From: a bacterium
GTDB taxonomy: Bacteria > Patescibacteriota > Patescibacteriia > 2-12-FULL-60-25
Direction: 5' to 3'
DNA: 28,326 bases
NCBI GenBank assembly: GCA_024654265.1
Contig: JANLIO010000048.1
Coordinates: 1 to 28,326 of the forward strand
Part shown: piece by piece, positions 1 through 7,880 of the stretch
How positions within the stretch are numbered: the stretch's first letter is position 1
How the letters are laid out: each line of letters opens with the position of its first letter
Translations under genes and position numbers: made by a program
The notes under the pieces: model-generated
Seen by the model: the letters and a program-made list of their open reading frames with translations, nothing else
The model's database searches: none
Told to the model about the DNA's origin: nothing

Positions 1-8
1 ATTCTTTA

Positions 9-2414
9 TCATGCGCCCGTTATATCCACAATCTCTTCCATCCCAATCACCGCTAAATATCCCTCAGTCAGTAGAAGAAAACCAAACCCGAGCGGATGAT
101 TTAAATACGGGGTAAAAACATGAATCACCCCAAGAGTAACAAGTGATGAGATAAACCCGATTTTTATCCATTTCTCAGTTTTCGCGTTCCATATTCGCCA
201 ACCAATGGAGATTAAAAGCCAGAGCATCACAGGAATTCCAAGAATTCCAAATTTTATCCAAAATTCAAGCCATCCCCATTCAAATGCGTGAGTTGTATAC
301 CAGCCCTCTGGATTTTGCGCCAAAATGCGCGGATCTTTTGTCTGATACATCACCGTTGCGCCAAAACCGTGACCAAGAACCGGAGCTTCTTTTATCTTAT
401 CGACAAGCACGGGGAGAAGGTTCCATCGGCTTTCCGAGGCTGCGTCAGTCGTGGATCCTCGAGATCCAAAGAGCGTAGAAAGCGACCCGACATCTATCCT
501 TGGATACGGGAACGCTACAACCGCAAAAAGAATCCCTAACGCCACGACGACTGACCCGATACTGACAGATATTGTTTTGAGTACTGACTTGAAACGCATT
601 CGAGCGCAAAGAACAACGATTGTGATCAATCCGAAAAAGAGGCCCATCCAAAATGATCTGGAAAGACTGATGAGAACCGAAACGATCGATGCGGTTAAAA
701 CCCAAAATGAAAGACGTGATCCAATCTCAAATATGAAACGGGAAACAGTGAATAATATCCCGAAGATCGCATAGACTTGTGACTGAATAAAAATTCGAAA
801 AAGATTCCCTGTGACAAGTGTTATTTCACCCACACCCGTTCTTCGCACCCAAAGATAAAATGGTTGAGACATGGATTTTATTCCATGAGAAAAAATGTAG
901 AGCAGTCCAAGCGTTTTTATCGGAAGCCAAAGCAAGGACGCGATGACCGCATTTTTTACGGATCGAATCATCTCGACTCCATACGCACGAGATACAAGAA
1001 TGACCGGAATCAAAAGCGCGAGATAAAGCCATGCATTCACATCCTGAGAAAAGCGTTCATTCCCAAGGGACAACCCTCTTAACGACGCGTATGCAATAAG
1101 CAAAAAAACAGCAATCCAAGGTTTTCCGTTATCTCGAATATAGTGGAAAAACCCCTGACGACCCTCATCCTCAATCTGTTCCTTGCCAAATTCCATATTC
1201 CTCCTCAAATTCGGAAGAAAAGAGATTGCCCATCCAAACAAAAAGGCACCTGTTAAAACCATACGCAAAGATACGCCACCGTCCACCTCAAACCCACGCG
1301 GAATCTTAAGAAGCGCACCCTTTGATCCGAGCATGAGCTCTGTGAGAAGCAAAACGATACCAACGTTCGGTTTGCGCATTGTGATCACTGCCATAAGCCC
1401 TCCAGCTATAATCGTCGCAATGGCACGAGGATATGGATGAAAGACTGTTGCACGCGAAATAATCTCGAAGAAAACGATCCCTAGCATCCACAGCACCCAC
1501 GGATTCACTTTCATCACCTGAATCAACTGGGACAAAACGATTGAAACACCTTTTAACAGCCTTATAACGTTCGCACGCCATCCTGGATCCCACTTTGCAA
1601 AATACTTCACCATGCTTTCTGAAAACATCCTTTGTTTCTTTACGCCCATTACCTGCGCAAATGATTGACCGGAATGATGAATAATTGAAACGCTCGAAAC
1701 GTACATTGTTGGCCAACCCGCCTCTTTCGCCATCCGACAAAAATCGACTTCTTCAAACCAAATAAAGTAACGCTCATCAAGACCGCCAATTAAATCGATC
1801 ACCTCTTTGCGGATAAGAAACCCCGCGCCCATGACTTGATCAACTTGAAAAATATTTTTCTGAGATGTCTGGGAGTTTGTCGCTTGTGACTTCTCGCTTG
1901 TGTCCTTACATCCAAAATTCGGTGAAAAATATTTCTTGAAAATCGGTAATTTTGGAAAGAGGTGATGAAGCTTAAGGAGGATGCCGGCTTGATCCGAAAA
2001 CGTTGGGAACGAACGAACGCTTTCTTGATACGACCCGTCAGAATTTTTAAGCATTGGACCGAAGATTCCACCCGTCGGAAACTGATCTGCACAATGAATC
2101 AAATCCGTGATCGACCTCTCCGGACACTCCGTATCCGGATTAAGCAACATCGTGTACCGCGCATCTGACCCCACCATTCCCTGATTGCACGCTTTGGCAA
2201 AACCTCGGTTGTCTGGGTTCGCAATGACCTCTACGCCACCCGCCATATCGCTCCGAAATCTCTCGGCACACGCCACTGATCCATCCGCAGAATTATTATC
2301 AACAATCACAACATCCCAATCCAACCCTTTGCACGCGTTCGGCAATGATCGTAAACATCGATCGAGGAGTTTCTCGACATTCCATGGGACGACGATAATT
2401 CTTACATCTTTCAT
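9..2414 (-). CDS. Fusion protein: GT2 glycosyltransferase plus O-antigen polymerase/ligase-like membrane domain
   Basis: Residues 1 to about 280 form a family 2 glycosyltransferase of the rhamnosyltransferase-like type. Visible motifs are VVIVDNNSADGS (35-46), NRGFAKACNQG (69-79), the metal-binding-like NPDTE (92-96) and WFEEVDFC (219-226). Residues about 300-801 form a polytopic membrane domain with many hydrophobic helices and a long outer loop near 640-715, including SRWNLLPVL and GHGFG, as in Wzy_C-type O-antigen polymerases or ligases. The inferred role is to add a sugar to a lipid-linked glycan on the inner face and polymerise or transfer the glycan outside. The start overlaps the upstream gene's stop in an ATGA arrangement, indicating translational coupling. 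Separate proteins normally carry these two activities. The glycosyltransferase call is strong; polymerase versus ligase cannot be decided from sequence. The gene is complete, with a TGA stop 8 bases from the window edge. Confidence 0.85.
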   Translation of the reverse strand: MKDVRIIVVPWNVEKLLDRCLRSLPNACKGLDWDVVIVDNNSADGSVACAERFRSDMAGGVEVIANPDNRGFAKACNQGMVGSDARYTMLLNPDTECPERSITDLIHCADQFPTGGIFGPMLKNSDGSYQESVRSFPTFSDQAGILLKLHHLFPKLPIFKKYFSPNFGCKDTSEKSQATNSQTSQKNIFQVDQVMGAGFLIRKEVIDLIGGLDERYFIWFEEVDFCRMAKEAGWPTMYVSSVSIIHHSGQSFAQVMGVKKQRMFSESMVKYFAKWDPGWRANVIRLLKGVSIVLSQLIQVMKVNPWVLWMLGIVFFEIISRATVFHPYPRAIATIIAGGLMAVITMRKPNVGIVLLLTELMLGSKGALLKIPRGFEVDGGVSLRMVLTGAFLFGWAISFLPNLRRNMEFGKEQIEDEGRQGFFHYIRDNGKPWIAVFLLIAYASLRGLSLGNERFSQDVNAWLYLALLIPVILVSRAYGVEMIRSVKNAVIASLLWLPIKTLGLLYIFSHGIKSMSQPFYLWVRRTGVGEITLVTGNLFRIFIQSQVYAIFGILFTVSRFIFEIGSRLSFWVLTASIVSVLISLSRSFWMGLFFGLITIVVLCARMRFKSVLKTISVSIGSVVVALGILFAVVAFPYPRIDVGSLSTLFGSRGSTTDAASESRWNLLPVLVDKIKEAPVLGHGFGATVMYQTKDPRILAQNPEGWYTTHAFEWGWLEFWIKFGILGIPVMLWLLISIGWRIWNAKTEKWIKIGFISSLVTLGVIHVFTPYLNHPLGFGFLLLTEGYLAVIGMEEIVDITGA

Positions 2415-4249
2415 AGTAATTCGTGCTTTGATTTCACGATCTGCTCCGCTTCACGATATCGCCGAATCTCTTCTGGAACAATTCCGAGTTTTTCCCAAGG
2501 AATTTTATGCATGATCCTTGGCAACCATCGACTCATCCCCTCTTTTCCTCGGGGTTCAATCGTATAAAGAACAGAATCAATCCACAATCCTCGTTTTCCT
2601 TGGCGCGCCATCGTAAGCCATAGATCCCAATCTTGAAATTTCTTCAATGATTCATCAAATCGCGGAAATTCACTTCGACGAAGCAAAGAAGATGTATGAA
2701 TATAATTCCTTGTTTTCAAAGATTTTTCATCAAATGGGATCCCGTTAAAAACCTTGGATCCCCATTTGAAATTTGAATAGGCAAACGCAATTTCCAAGTT
2801 CGTATCTAAAACTTCTTTCATCTTTTCCAAAGCCTCTGGCACCAGCTCAGCGTCTGCATCCAAAAAGAGAATATATTCGCCATCCGTTTGGTCTGCTCCA
2901 ACGTTTCGCGCAAATGGTGCGCCCATATTCCGCTCCACCCGCATATATCGTATTGGGAGCCAATCTTGATATTCAGAAACGACTTTTTCTGGATGATCAC
3001 TAGAACCATCGTCGACAACGAGGATTTCATACGCTTGTGTCGTTTGTTCCAGAAGCCCTCTAAGCGTGCGTCGTAAAACGTACGCATGGTTAAAACAAGG
3101 TATCACCACAGACACCCTCCCCCCGTTACCGGTGCCAGACCCCACGGGGTCTGGCACCGTGGGGTCTGGCACCAGGGTGCCATACGGTGTGGATAACTTT
3201 TCCCAATTTCTTTCCCACGAAAACGTTTTTGCCCATTCTTTTCCCTCTCTTCCCATCTTCACCCGTAAATCCGCGTCATTGGCCAATCTGATGATTGCAT
3301 CTTGAATTTGATCTTGATCCCGCGGATCTACTAAAATACCTGTCTTCCCATCTTGAACCGCTTCAATAGCACCACCGCTCCTCCCGACGATGCTCGGCAC
3401 TCCTGCTGACGCCGTTTCAAGAAAGACGATCCCAAAACCTTCGACATCATCGCCCTCATCCCGAACAGGAAGTAGAAAAAGATCCGCGCGGTTCATCCAC
3501 TTCGCCTTCACATATTCCGAAACCTCGCCCAAGAACTCAACCACGACACCTTGTTGCTCTGCGATTTTCTCTAGTCGCTCTCGATCCGGACCATCTCCGA
3601 TAACGACGTATCGGATCACATTCCCCGAGTCGCGCATTTTCTCTTTCACTCCGCTAACCGCAAGAATTGCATTGTCAATTCCTTTTCGTGAAACCAAACG
3701 TGCAACGGATAGGATAATAATTTCGTTGTTCGAAGCGAACGGCGCTTCTTCCTCAGCTTCTTGCTCCATGTGAATCCCGCGCGTAAATGTTCGATTGGAT
3801 ACACTTGGATATAAAATAACTGGGTCACAGCTTCCAATGAGATTATAAAGATCTTTCTTTGTTGATTCACTATTTACGAACAACCCGTTCGCAGACGCAC
3901 AAATCTTTTTCAAAAGACTGCGTTTCCATTGTGATCGAATCATCCGAAGATCAAGTCCATGAAATAGTAAATTGTATTCCGGCCCGCCAAACCATTTTGA
4001 AATCATCGCCGAAGTGCCAAGCGGAAAAATATGACTCACAAGAATCTCCCGTCCATGCGCCTTCTCCCTTCTCATTTTAAAAATGAATGGTACCCACACT
4101 GGCCATACACCCCAAAACCATCTCTGAACGTCAGAATAGACCAAAATACCACCATTGGAGGCTTGAACCAACTCATAGAGATATAAAGCGACTCCTCCTC
4201 TGTTTGGAGGATAATCGACCGTGTAAAGTGTGAATTTAGCCTTCTTCAT
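2411..4249 (-). CDS. Double glycosyltransferase: GT4 domain fused to GT2 domain
   Basis: Residues 1 to about 352 are a GT-B fold family 4 transferase: PPNRGGV near the N-terminus, SVARLVSRKGIDNAI (181-195) and EGFGIVFLETASAGVP (270-285) with the retaining-GT glutamates. Residues about 377-612 are a GT-A family 2 transferase: RVSVVIPCFN (378-387), VVDDGSSD (411-418), the DADA metal site (464-467) and WDLW (541-544). The two are joined by a Pro/Gly/Ser/Thr linker (about 357-376) encoded by the palindromic repeat at 3131-3182. The likely role is two successive sugar transfers in surface polysaccharide assembly. The gene starts 14 nt inside the 3' end of the flippase gene and overlaps the next gene by 4 nt, so all three are probably co-translated. 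Domain identities are strong; sugar specificities cannot be read. Confidence 0.9.
   Translation of the reverse strand: MKKAKFTLYTVDYPPNRGGVALYLYELVQASNGGILVYSDVQRWFWGVWPVWVPFIFKMRREKAHGREILVSHIFPLGTSAMISKWFGGPEYNLLFHGLDLRMIRSQWKRSLLKKICASANGLFVNSESTKKDLYNLIGSCDPVILYPSVSNRTFTRGIHMEQEAEEEAPFASNNEIIILSVARLVSRKGIDNAILAVSGVKEKMRDSGNVIRYVVIGDGPDRERLEKIAEQQGVVVEFLGEVSEYVKAKWMNRADLFLLPVRDEGDDVEGFGIVFLETASAGVPSIVGRSGGAIEAVQDGKTGILVDPRDQDQIQDAIIRLANDADLRVKMGREGKEWAKTFSWERNWEKLSTPYGTLVPDPTVPDPVGSGTGNGGRVSVVIPCFNHAYVLRRTLRGLLEQTTQAYEILVVDDGSSDHPEKVVSEYQDWLPIRYMRVERNMGAPFARNVGADQTDGEYILFLDADAELVPEALEKMKEVLDTNLEIAFAYSNFKWGSKVFNGIPFDEKSLKTRNYIHTSSLLRRSEFPRFDESLKKFQDWDLWLTMARQGKRGLWIDSVLYTIEPRGKEGMSRWLPRIMHKIPWEKLGIVPEEIRRYREAEQIVKSKHELL
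3131..3182. repeat. Palindromic GGGGTCTGGCACC repeat, copy A, inside a coding region
   Basis: Positions 3131-3143 (ggtgccagacccc) and 3146-3158 (ggggtctggcacc) are perfect 13-bp inverted arms with a 2-nt loop. A second direct copy of the arm lies at 3161-3173, giving a 15-bp tandem period, followed by an inverted ggtgcc at 3176-3181. Positions 3146-3182 match 23010-23046 at 36 of 37 bases. The copy is read in frame as the VPDPT/VPDP linker between the GT4 and GT2 domains. The layout resembles REP-type elements. No associated transposase is visible here. Confidence 0.9.
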
Positions 4250-5702
4250 GCAGTGTTTCTACGTTCTGAGGCGTTGGGCGAACCCTCCGCACGAACCGAA
4301 ACACATCTTGCACGGTTACAAGCCCAACTGCAAATCCCATTACAATCGCAACAGCAGTCCCAAAAATGGCTGTTGTAAGAAGAGGCATTGGCTCGCCGAT
4401 CCACCCCCACGCCATCCACGATACTCCCGCCGCAATTAATCCTCGCAATGTAAGGCTTAAAAGATGCCATATATTCCCAGTATTTTTTCGTGTGAACCAC
4501 GCACCAATTCCGAATAAAATCCAAAAACTCAAAACCCCTGCCCATGCTGCGCCAACTGGCCCGTACTTTGGAACAAGAATTGCATTCGCAACAACATTAA
4601 TGATCATTGTCGCAACCATTGCCCCAGTCTTTAAATGAGCACGATGCGTCGCGTTTAAGAGAGCGCCGATCGGAAAATCTAAGAAAATAGGGAGTAACAC
4701 CCAAGGTAAAATGCGAAACGCGTCAACGGATGCGAGATACGCATCGCCATAGAGCAATGGGATAATTTTCGGCGCAAGAGCAGAAAGCCCTGCCGTGATC
4801 GGAAATCCGATCGCAGTCATCAACCTCAACGAACCTAAAAAGATATTTTGAACTTCTGACGCTTCTTTCTTCGCATACGCAGAAGCAAGCGCTGGATACA
4901 ACGCGGCGGTAAATGTGATCGGAAGGAATTGGAGCGCATAGGTCAACTTATACGCAACCGCATAAATCCCAACGGCATGCGCTCCATAGAAACGGTGCAA
5001 AAATAAACTATCAACGTAGGAATACACCTTTACTGACAATCCTGCGATTCCAAAAGGAAGTGCCTCAATTGCCAACCGACGGTAATCCGCAATACGCGCT
5101 TTCGGAATACTCATCTTTAATCCCCTGATATTTAAAAAGCTCCACGTAACGTTCCACGTACTTCCAATCAAAAGCGCGAGAACCAAGCCAATTGGCCCAT
5201 ATCCAAACCATGCCGCACCAATCGCACAAACACCGGTAAGCGTTTGCCCGATAAACATGCCCACCGCTTCAGGCTTTAAATTCTGCTTCCCCCGAAGCGC
5301 GCCATACATCACAAGATGAAACGTATCCGCCGTCATCACAAGACAGGCAATTGCCACTGAGATAAATGTGACAGAATCCGCTCCAGTAAAAAAGGCATAC
5401 CCAAGTGCAAGAAAGATCGCAACCGGAGCAAGATATAATTTTAAACGCAGTGCTGCTGAAAAAAGCCTTCCCCCGTCTTTTCGACCACCGGCAATTGCTC
5501 GAATAACAACCGGTGTCATTCCAAGATCTGCGAAAATAACAAAAATAGACGTAATCGAAACGGCATAAAAATACACGCCCGTCAGATCCGTCCCTAATAA
5601 CCGTGCAACAAAAATAAACGCGACGAATGCAATCACTTTTTGTCCTGCTGTTGCGCCCATCAAAAGAAGCGCATTCCTTGCAATCCGCGCACCGTACGCC
5701 AT
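4236..5702 (-). CDS. Wzx-type polysaccharide flippase (MOP/MATE superfamily)
   Basis: This 488-residue, strongly hydrophobic protein has about 12-14 predicted membrane helices. Its N-terminus (GARIARNALLLMGATAGQKV, then FVARLLGTDLTGVYFYAV) is typical of polysaccharide biosynthesis flippases. The family flips undecaprenyl-linked oligosaccharides across the cytoplasmic membrane. It is the first gene of a three-gene unit with the GT4-GT2 and GT2-polymerase fusions; its 3' end overlaps the next gene by 14 nt. A -10-like hexamer sits 7 nt before the ATG, so the transcript may be nearly leaderless. There is no clear Shine-Dalgarno sequence. Length and start are normal for the family. The substrate cannot be inferred. 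Confidence 0.9.
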   Translation of the reverse strand: MAYGARIARNALLLMGATAGQKVIAFVAFIFVARLLGTDLTGVYFYAVSITSIFVIFADLGMTPVVIRAIAGGRKDGGRLFSAALRLKLYLAPVAIFLALGYAFFTGADSVTFISVAIACLVMTADTFHLVMYGALRGKQNLKPEAVGMFIGQTLTGVCAIGAAWFGYGPIGLVLALLIGSTWNVTWSFLNIRGLKMSIPKARIADYRRLAIEALPFGIAGLSVKVYSYVDSLFLHRFYGAHAVGIYAVAYKLTYALQFLPITFTAALYPALASAYAKKEASEVQNIFLGSLRLMTAIGFPITAGLSALAPKIIPLLYGDAYLASVDAFRILPWVLLPIFLDFPIGALLNATHRAHLKTGAMVATMIINVVANAILVPKYGPVGAAWAGVLSFWILFGIGAWFTRKNTGNIWHLLSLTLRGLIAAGVSWMAWGWIGEPMPLLTTAIFGTAVAIVMGFAVGLVTVQDVFRFVRRVRPTPQNVETLHEEG

Positions 5703-5709
5703 AGTGTGT

Positions 5710-5747
5710 AGTATATCGGAGATAATCGTTGGATGATAGTGTCATCC
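5710..5747 (-). promoter_or_regulatory. Candidate -10 element and upstream inverted repeat for the polysaccharide operon
   Basis: On the minus strand TATACT (5710-5715) matches TATAAT at 5 of 6 and lies 7 nt before the flippase ATG, which would give an almost leaderless mRNA. No good -35 box sits at 16-18 nt. Instead there is a perfect 6-bp inverted repeat with a 5-nt spacer, ggatga/tcatcc, at 5731-5747, which could be an operator. The promoter is needed because a strong terminator lies immediately upstream. Confidence 0.35.
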
Positions 5748-5750
5748 AAA

Positions 5751-5828
5751 TAAAAACGACCCTGCCCAGTGTACGAGTCCCGACATAACGTCGGGGTCGT
5801 ACACCAGACAGGGTCCAGAGCACTCTGG
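5751..5828 (-). terminator. Rho-independent terminator of the ribosomal protein operon, with a second opposing hairpin
   Basis: Positions 5758-5815 fold into a long interrupted hairpin. The stems are gaccctg/cagggtc (5758-5764 with 5809-5815), tgtacga/tcgtaca (5770-5776 with 5797-5803) and cccgac/gtcggg (5779-5784 with 5790-5795). On the minus strand it is followed by a U-rich run (complement of 5751-5757), so it ends transcripts coming from rpsI. An adjacent smaller hairpin, ccagag/ctctgg (5815-5828), is followed on the plus strand by a T-run and would stop plus-strand transcription. Confidence 0.8.
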
Positions 5829-5842
5829 GTGTTTTTTGTTTC

Positions 5843-6364
5843 TTAACGTTTGCTCCACTGTGGCGAACGTCGCGCACTTCGTTTTCCCGGCTTTTTTCGC
5901 TCACGAACGCGTGGATCTCGAGTTAAATACCCAAGCTTCTTTAATGTTGTTCGAAATGTTGGATCCATTTCACAAAGCGTTCGAGCAATTCCCAATCGAA
6001 TTGCTTCGGCCTGTCCACGGATACCTCCGCCAACAACTTTCGCGCTGATATCAACGGCTTCATCCTGTCCAACCGCTTTCAACGGATCAATAACTTGCGC
6101 TCGCAAATCCTGAGTTCCAAAATAATCTTTAAGCGTCTTTCCGTTGACCGTAACATCACCCCGTCCATTCTTAATTAAACGCACTCGTGCAATCGCGCAC
6201 TTTCGGCGACCAACAGCTGGAAGAAAGGATCCCTTCTTCACCTTTTCAGATGCTGCATTTGCCTCAGCTTTTGCAACAATCTTCGTATCCTCTGTTACAA
6301 GTGGAGCTGTTTTTTTCTTTGGGGTAGGCGCTTTTGCGTCCGTTGTTTTTTTTGCGGTAGCCAT
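5843..6364 (-). CDS. rpsI: Ribosomal protein S9 (uS9) with N-terminal extension
   Basis: The protein is a component of the 30S head whose C-terminal tail reaches the P-site tRNA. The core begins near residue 50 (VGRRKCAIARVRL) and includes VNGKTLKDYF and VVGGGIRGQAEAIRLGIAR. It ends with the basic tail RSARRSPQWSKR, and the conserved SKR terminus is intact. At 173 residues it is about 40 longer than the usual ~130. The extra length is a Lys/Ala/Thr-rich, probably disordered N-terminus. It is the last gene of the operon, 2 nt after rplM, and is followed by the large terminator. The start has no Shine-Dalgarno. The identification is certain; only the exact start among in-frame candidates is open. 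Confidence 0.97.
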   Translation of the reverse strand: MATAKKTTDAKAPTPKKKTAPLVTEDTKIVAKAEANAASEKVKKGSFLPAVGRRKCAIARVRLIKNGRGDVTVNGKTLKDYFGTQDLRAQVIDPLKAVGQDEAVDISAKVVGGGIRGQAEAIRLGIARTLCEMDPTFRTTLKKLGYLTRDPRVRERKKPGKRSARRSPQWSKR

Positions 6365-6366
6365 AG

Positions 6367-6747
6367 TTATTTGATCGTAAGTCGTTTCAAACGATCCTTT
6401 TGCAATTTATTCTTTGGTAGCATGTACTTTACCGCATGCTTTAAAACAAACCCCGGATTCGTTTCCTTTAACTCCTTTGTCGTGGTTGTTTTTAATCCAC
6501 CCGGTCGGTTTGATGTTCGGTAATATTTCTTGTCTTCCCACTTTTTACCGGTAAAGACGACATTCCCAACATTGCTCACAACAACATTATCCCCAGCGTC
6601 AATATTTGGACGATAGGTCGCCTTATGCTTGCCAATCAGCAAGGTTGCAATTTTCGTGGCCAAACGTCCAACGACCTCTCCCGACGCATTGATTTCATGC
6701 GTCGCTCGGTTTCCTTTTGGCATTCCCGGTTTTTTATTCCATGACAT
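6367..6747 (-). CDS. rplM: Ribosomal protein L13 (uL13)
   Basis: This is an early-assembly protein of the 50S subunit. Family signatures are HEINASGEVVGRLATKIATLL near the N-terminus, GKHKATYRP, DNVVVSNVGNVVFTGKKWEDKKYYRTS and AVKYMLPKNKL. It has 126 residues against about 142 in E. coli; the shortening is at the C-terminus, where little remains after the MLP motif. It lies between rplQ and rpsI, and the rplM-rpsI pair is a classic unit here appended to the alpha operon. No Shine-Dalgarno precedes the ATG. Confidence 0.97.
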   Translation of the reverse strand: MSWNKKPGMPKGNRATHEINASGEVVGRLATKIATLLIGKHKATYRPNIDAGDNVVVSNVGNVVFTGKKWEDKKYYRTSNRPGGLKTTTTKELKETNPGFVLKHAVKYMLPKNKLQKDRLKRLTIK

Positions 6748-6775
6748 ATATTTCGTAATTTGGTATGAAGCAACC

Positions 6776-7177
6776 TTAATTCTTTACCGTTTCCTTTGCC
6801 TCTGGAGCTTCTTTTTTCTCTACATCTTGAACAAGTTGAATCTGCGCGATTTCAGCACCATCACCCAATCGGCGTCCTAATTTAATGATTCGTGTATATC
6901 CACCCGCTCGATCCTTATACCGTGGACCAATCTCCTCGAGCATTTTATTCACTGCAGAATCCATGCTCAACGTCCGATGAAGTGTGCGACGTGTCGTCAA
7001 TGATTTTACCTTTGCTTTGGTGATCAATTTTTCAACAAAAGGACGAACTTCCTTTGCTTTTGCAAGAGTCGTGTTCACATTTTCATACAGGATAAGAGAC
7101 TGCGCGAGATTTCGAATCAAAGCCTCTCGTGGGGCTTTTTCTCGTCCAAGTGTTCGTCCTTTTCGATTATGATTCAT
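6776..7177 (-). CDS. rplQ: Ribosomal protein L17 (bL17)
   Basis: This bacteria-specific 50S protein lies near the polypeptide exit tunnel. The N-terminus MNHNRKGRTLGREKAPREAL and the GGYTRIIKLGRRLGDGAEIAQIQLV segment are diagnostic. The 133-residue length is normal, with a short Glu/Lys-rich tail. The gene begins inside the last 11 nt of rpoA, so translation is probably coupled. It keeps the classic rpoA-rplQ order. Confidence 0.97.
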   Translation of the reverse strand: MNHNRKGRTLGREKAPREALIRNLAQSLILYENVNTTLAKAKEVRPFVEKLITKAKVKSLTTRRTLHRTLSMDSAVNKMLEEIGPRYKDRAGGYTRIIKLGRRLGDGAEIAQIQLVQDVEKKEAPEAKETVKN

Positions 7178-7865
7178 ATTCCAGTTCCTGAAGGAGGTTA
7201 AAGTGATCCAACAGTATTTTTACAGCTTGTTTGCAAGCATCGATTGCATCGATACTCCCATCTGTCTCAACGCGGAGAACAAGCTTGTCGTAGTCAGTTC
7301 GTTCACCAACACGTGTTTGTTCAACCTTGTATGAAACATTGAGTACGGGGCTATACAACGCATCAATCGCAATTGTTCCAATATCCATTTTTTCTTTTCC
7401 ACGCTCTTCCGTTGAACGATACCCTCGTCCAGGTGAAACGGTGATCTCAATTTCAAAAGAGGCGGCTGGATCAGTAAGCGAAGCAATAAAATGATCCGGA
7501 TTCACAATTTCAACATCAGCGTTCGCATCAAAATCAGATGCTGTGATTGTCTTCTCCCCTTTTACGGAAAGAGATAATTTTACGGGCTCATCGCTGTGCA
7601 ACTTCACGCGAAGTGCTTTTAAATTCAAAATAACTTCAAGCGCATCCTCTTTTACATGAGGAATCGTTGAAAATTCATGCTCAACACCCTTGATACGAAC
7701 GGCCGTAACAGCAGCTCCTGGTAACGATGAAAGCAAAACACGTCGGAATGCATTTCCGATCGTTGTTCCGTACCCCTGTGTGCACGGTTCCACTGTGAGC
7801 ACCCCTTCATTCGGGCGTTCACCTTTGTTAAATGAGATCTTGGATGGAAGTAAGATTGATTCCAT
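7167..7865 (-). CDS. rpoA: RNA polymerase alpha subunit lacking the C-terminal domain
   Basis: The N-terminal dimerisation and assembly domain is complete: EPCTQGYGTTIGNAFRRVLLSSLPGAAVTAVRIKG near the start, then VEIVNPDHFIASL, GRGYRSTEERGK, IDALYSPVLNVSYKVEQTRVGERTDYDKLVL and the closing KILLDHFNLL helix. The protein ends there at 232 residues, against about 310-330 normally. The helix-hairpin-helix C-terminal domain that contacts UP elements and activators is absent, and the stop is followed directly by rplQ coding sequence rather than CTD remnants. I chose the ATG at 7865. A TTG three codons upstream (7874) is possible but unlikely. It follows rpsD by 15 nt, as in the standard alpha operon. 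Confidence 0.96.
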   Translation of the reverse strand: MESILLPSKISFNKGERPNEGVLTVEPCTQGYGTTIGNAFRRVLLSSLPGAAVTAVRIKGVEHEFSTIPHVKEDALEVILNLKALRVKLHSDEPVKLSLSVKGEKTITASDFDANADVEIVNPDHFIASLTDPAASFEIEITVSPGRGYRSTEERGKEKMDIGTIAIDALYSPVLNVSYKVEQTRVGERTDYDKLVLRVETDGSIDAIDACKQAVKILLDHFNLLQELEYES

Positions 7866-7880
7866 AGGACGCAAAAAAGC

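Noticed and set aside
5269..5904. A 211-codon minus-strand frame overlapping the flippase start and the end of rpsI
   Set aside because: It spans the strong terminator and overlaps two well-supported genes in another frame. Its Cys/Arg/Ser-rich composition is typical of a shadow frame.
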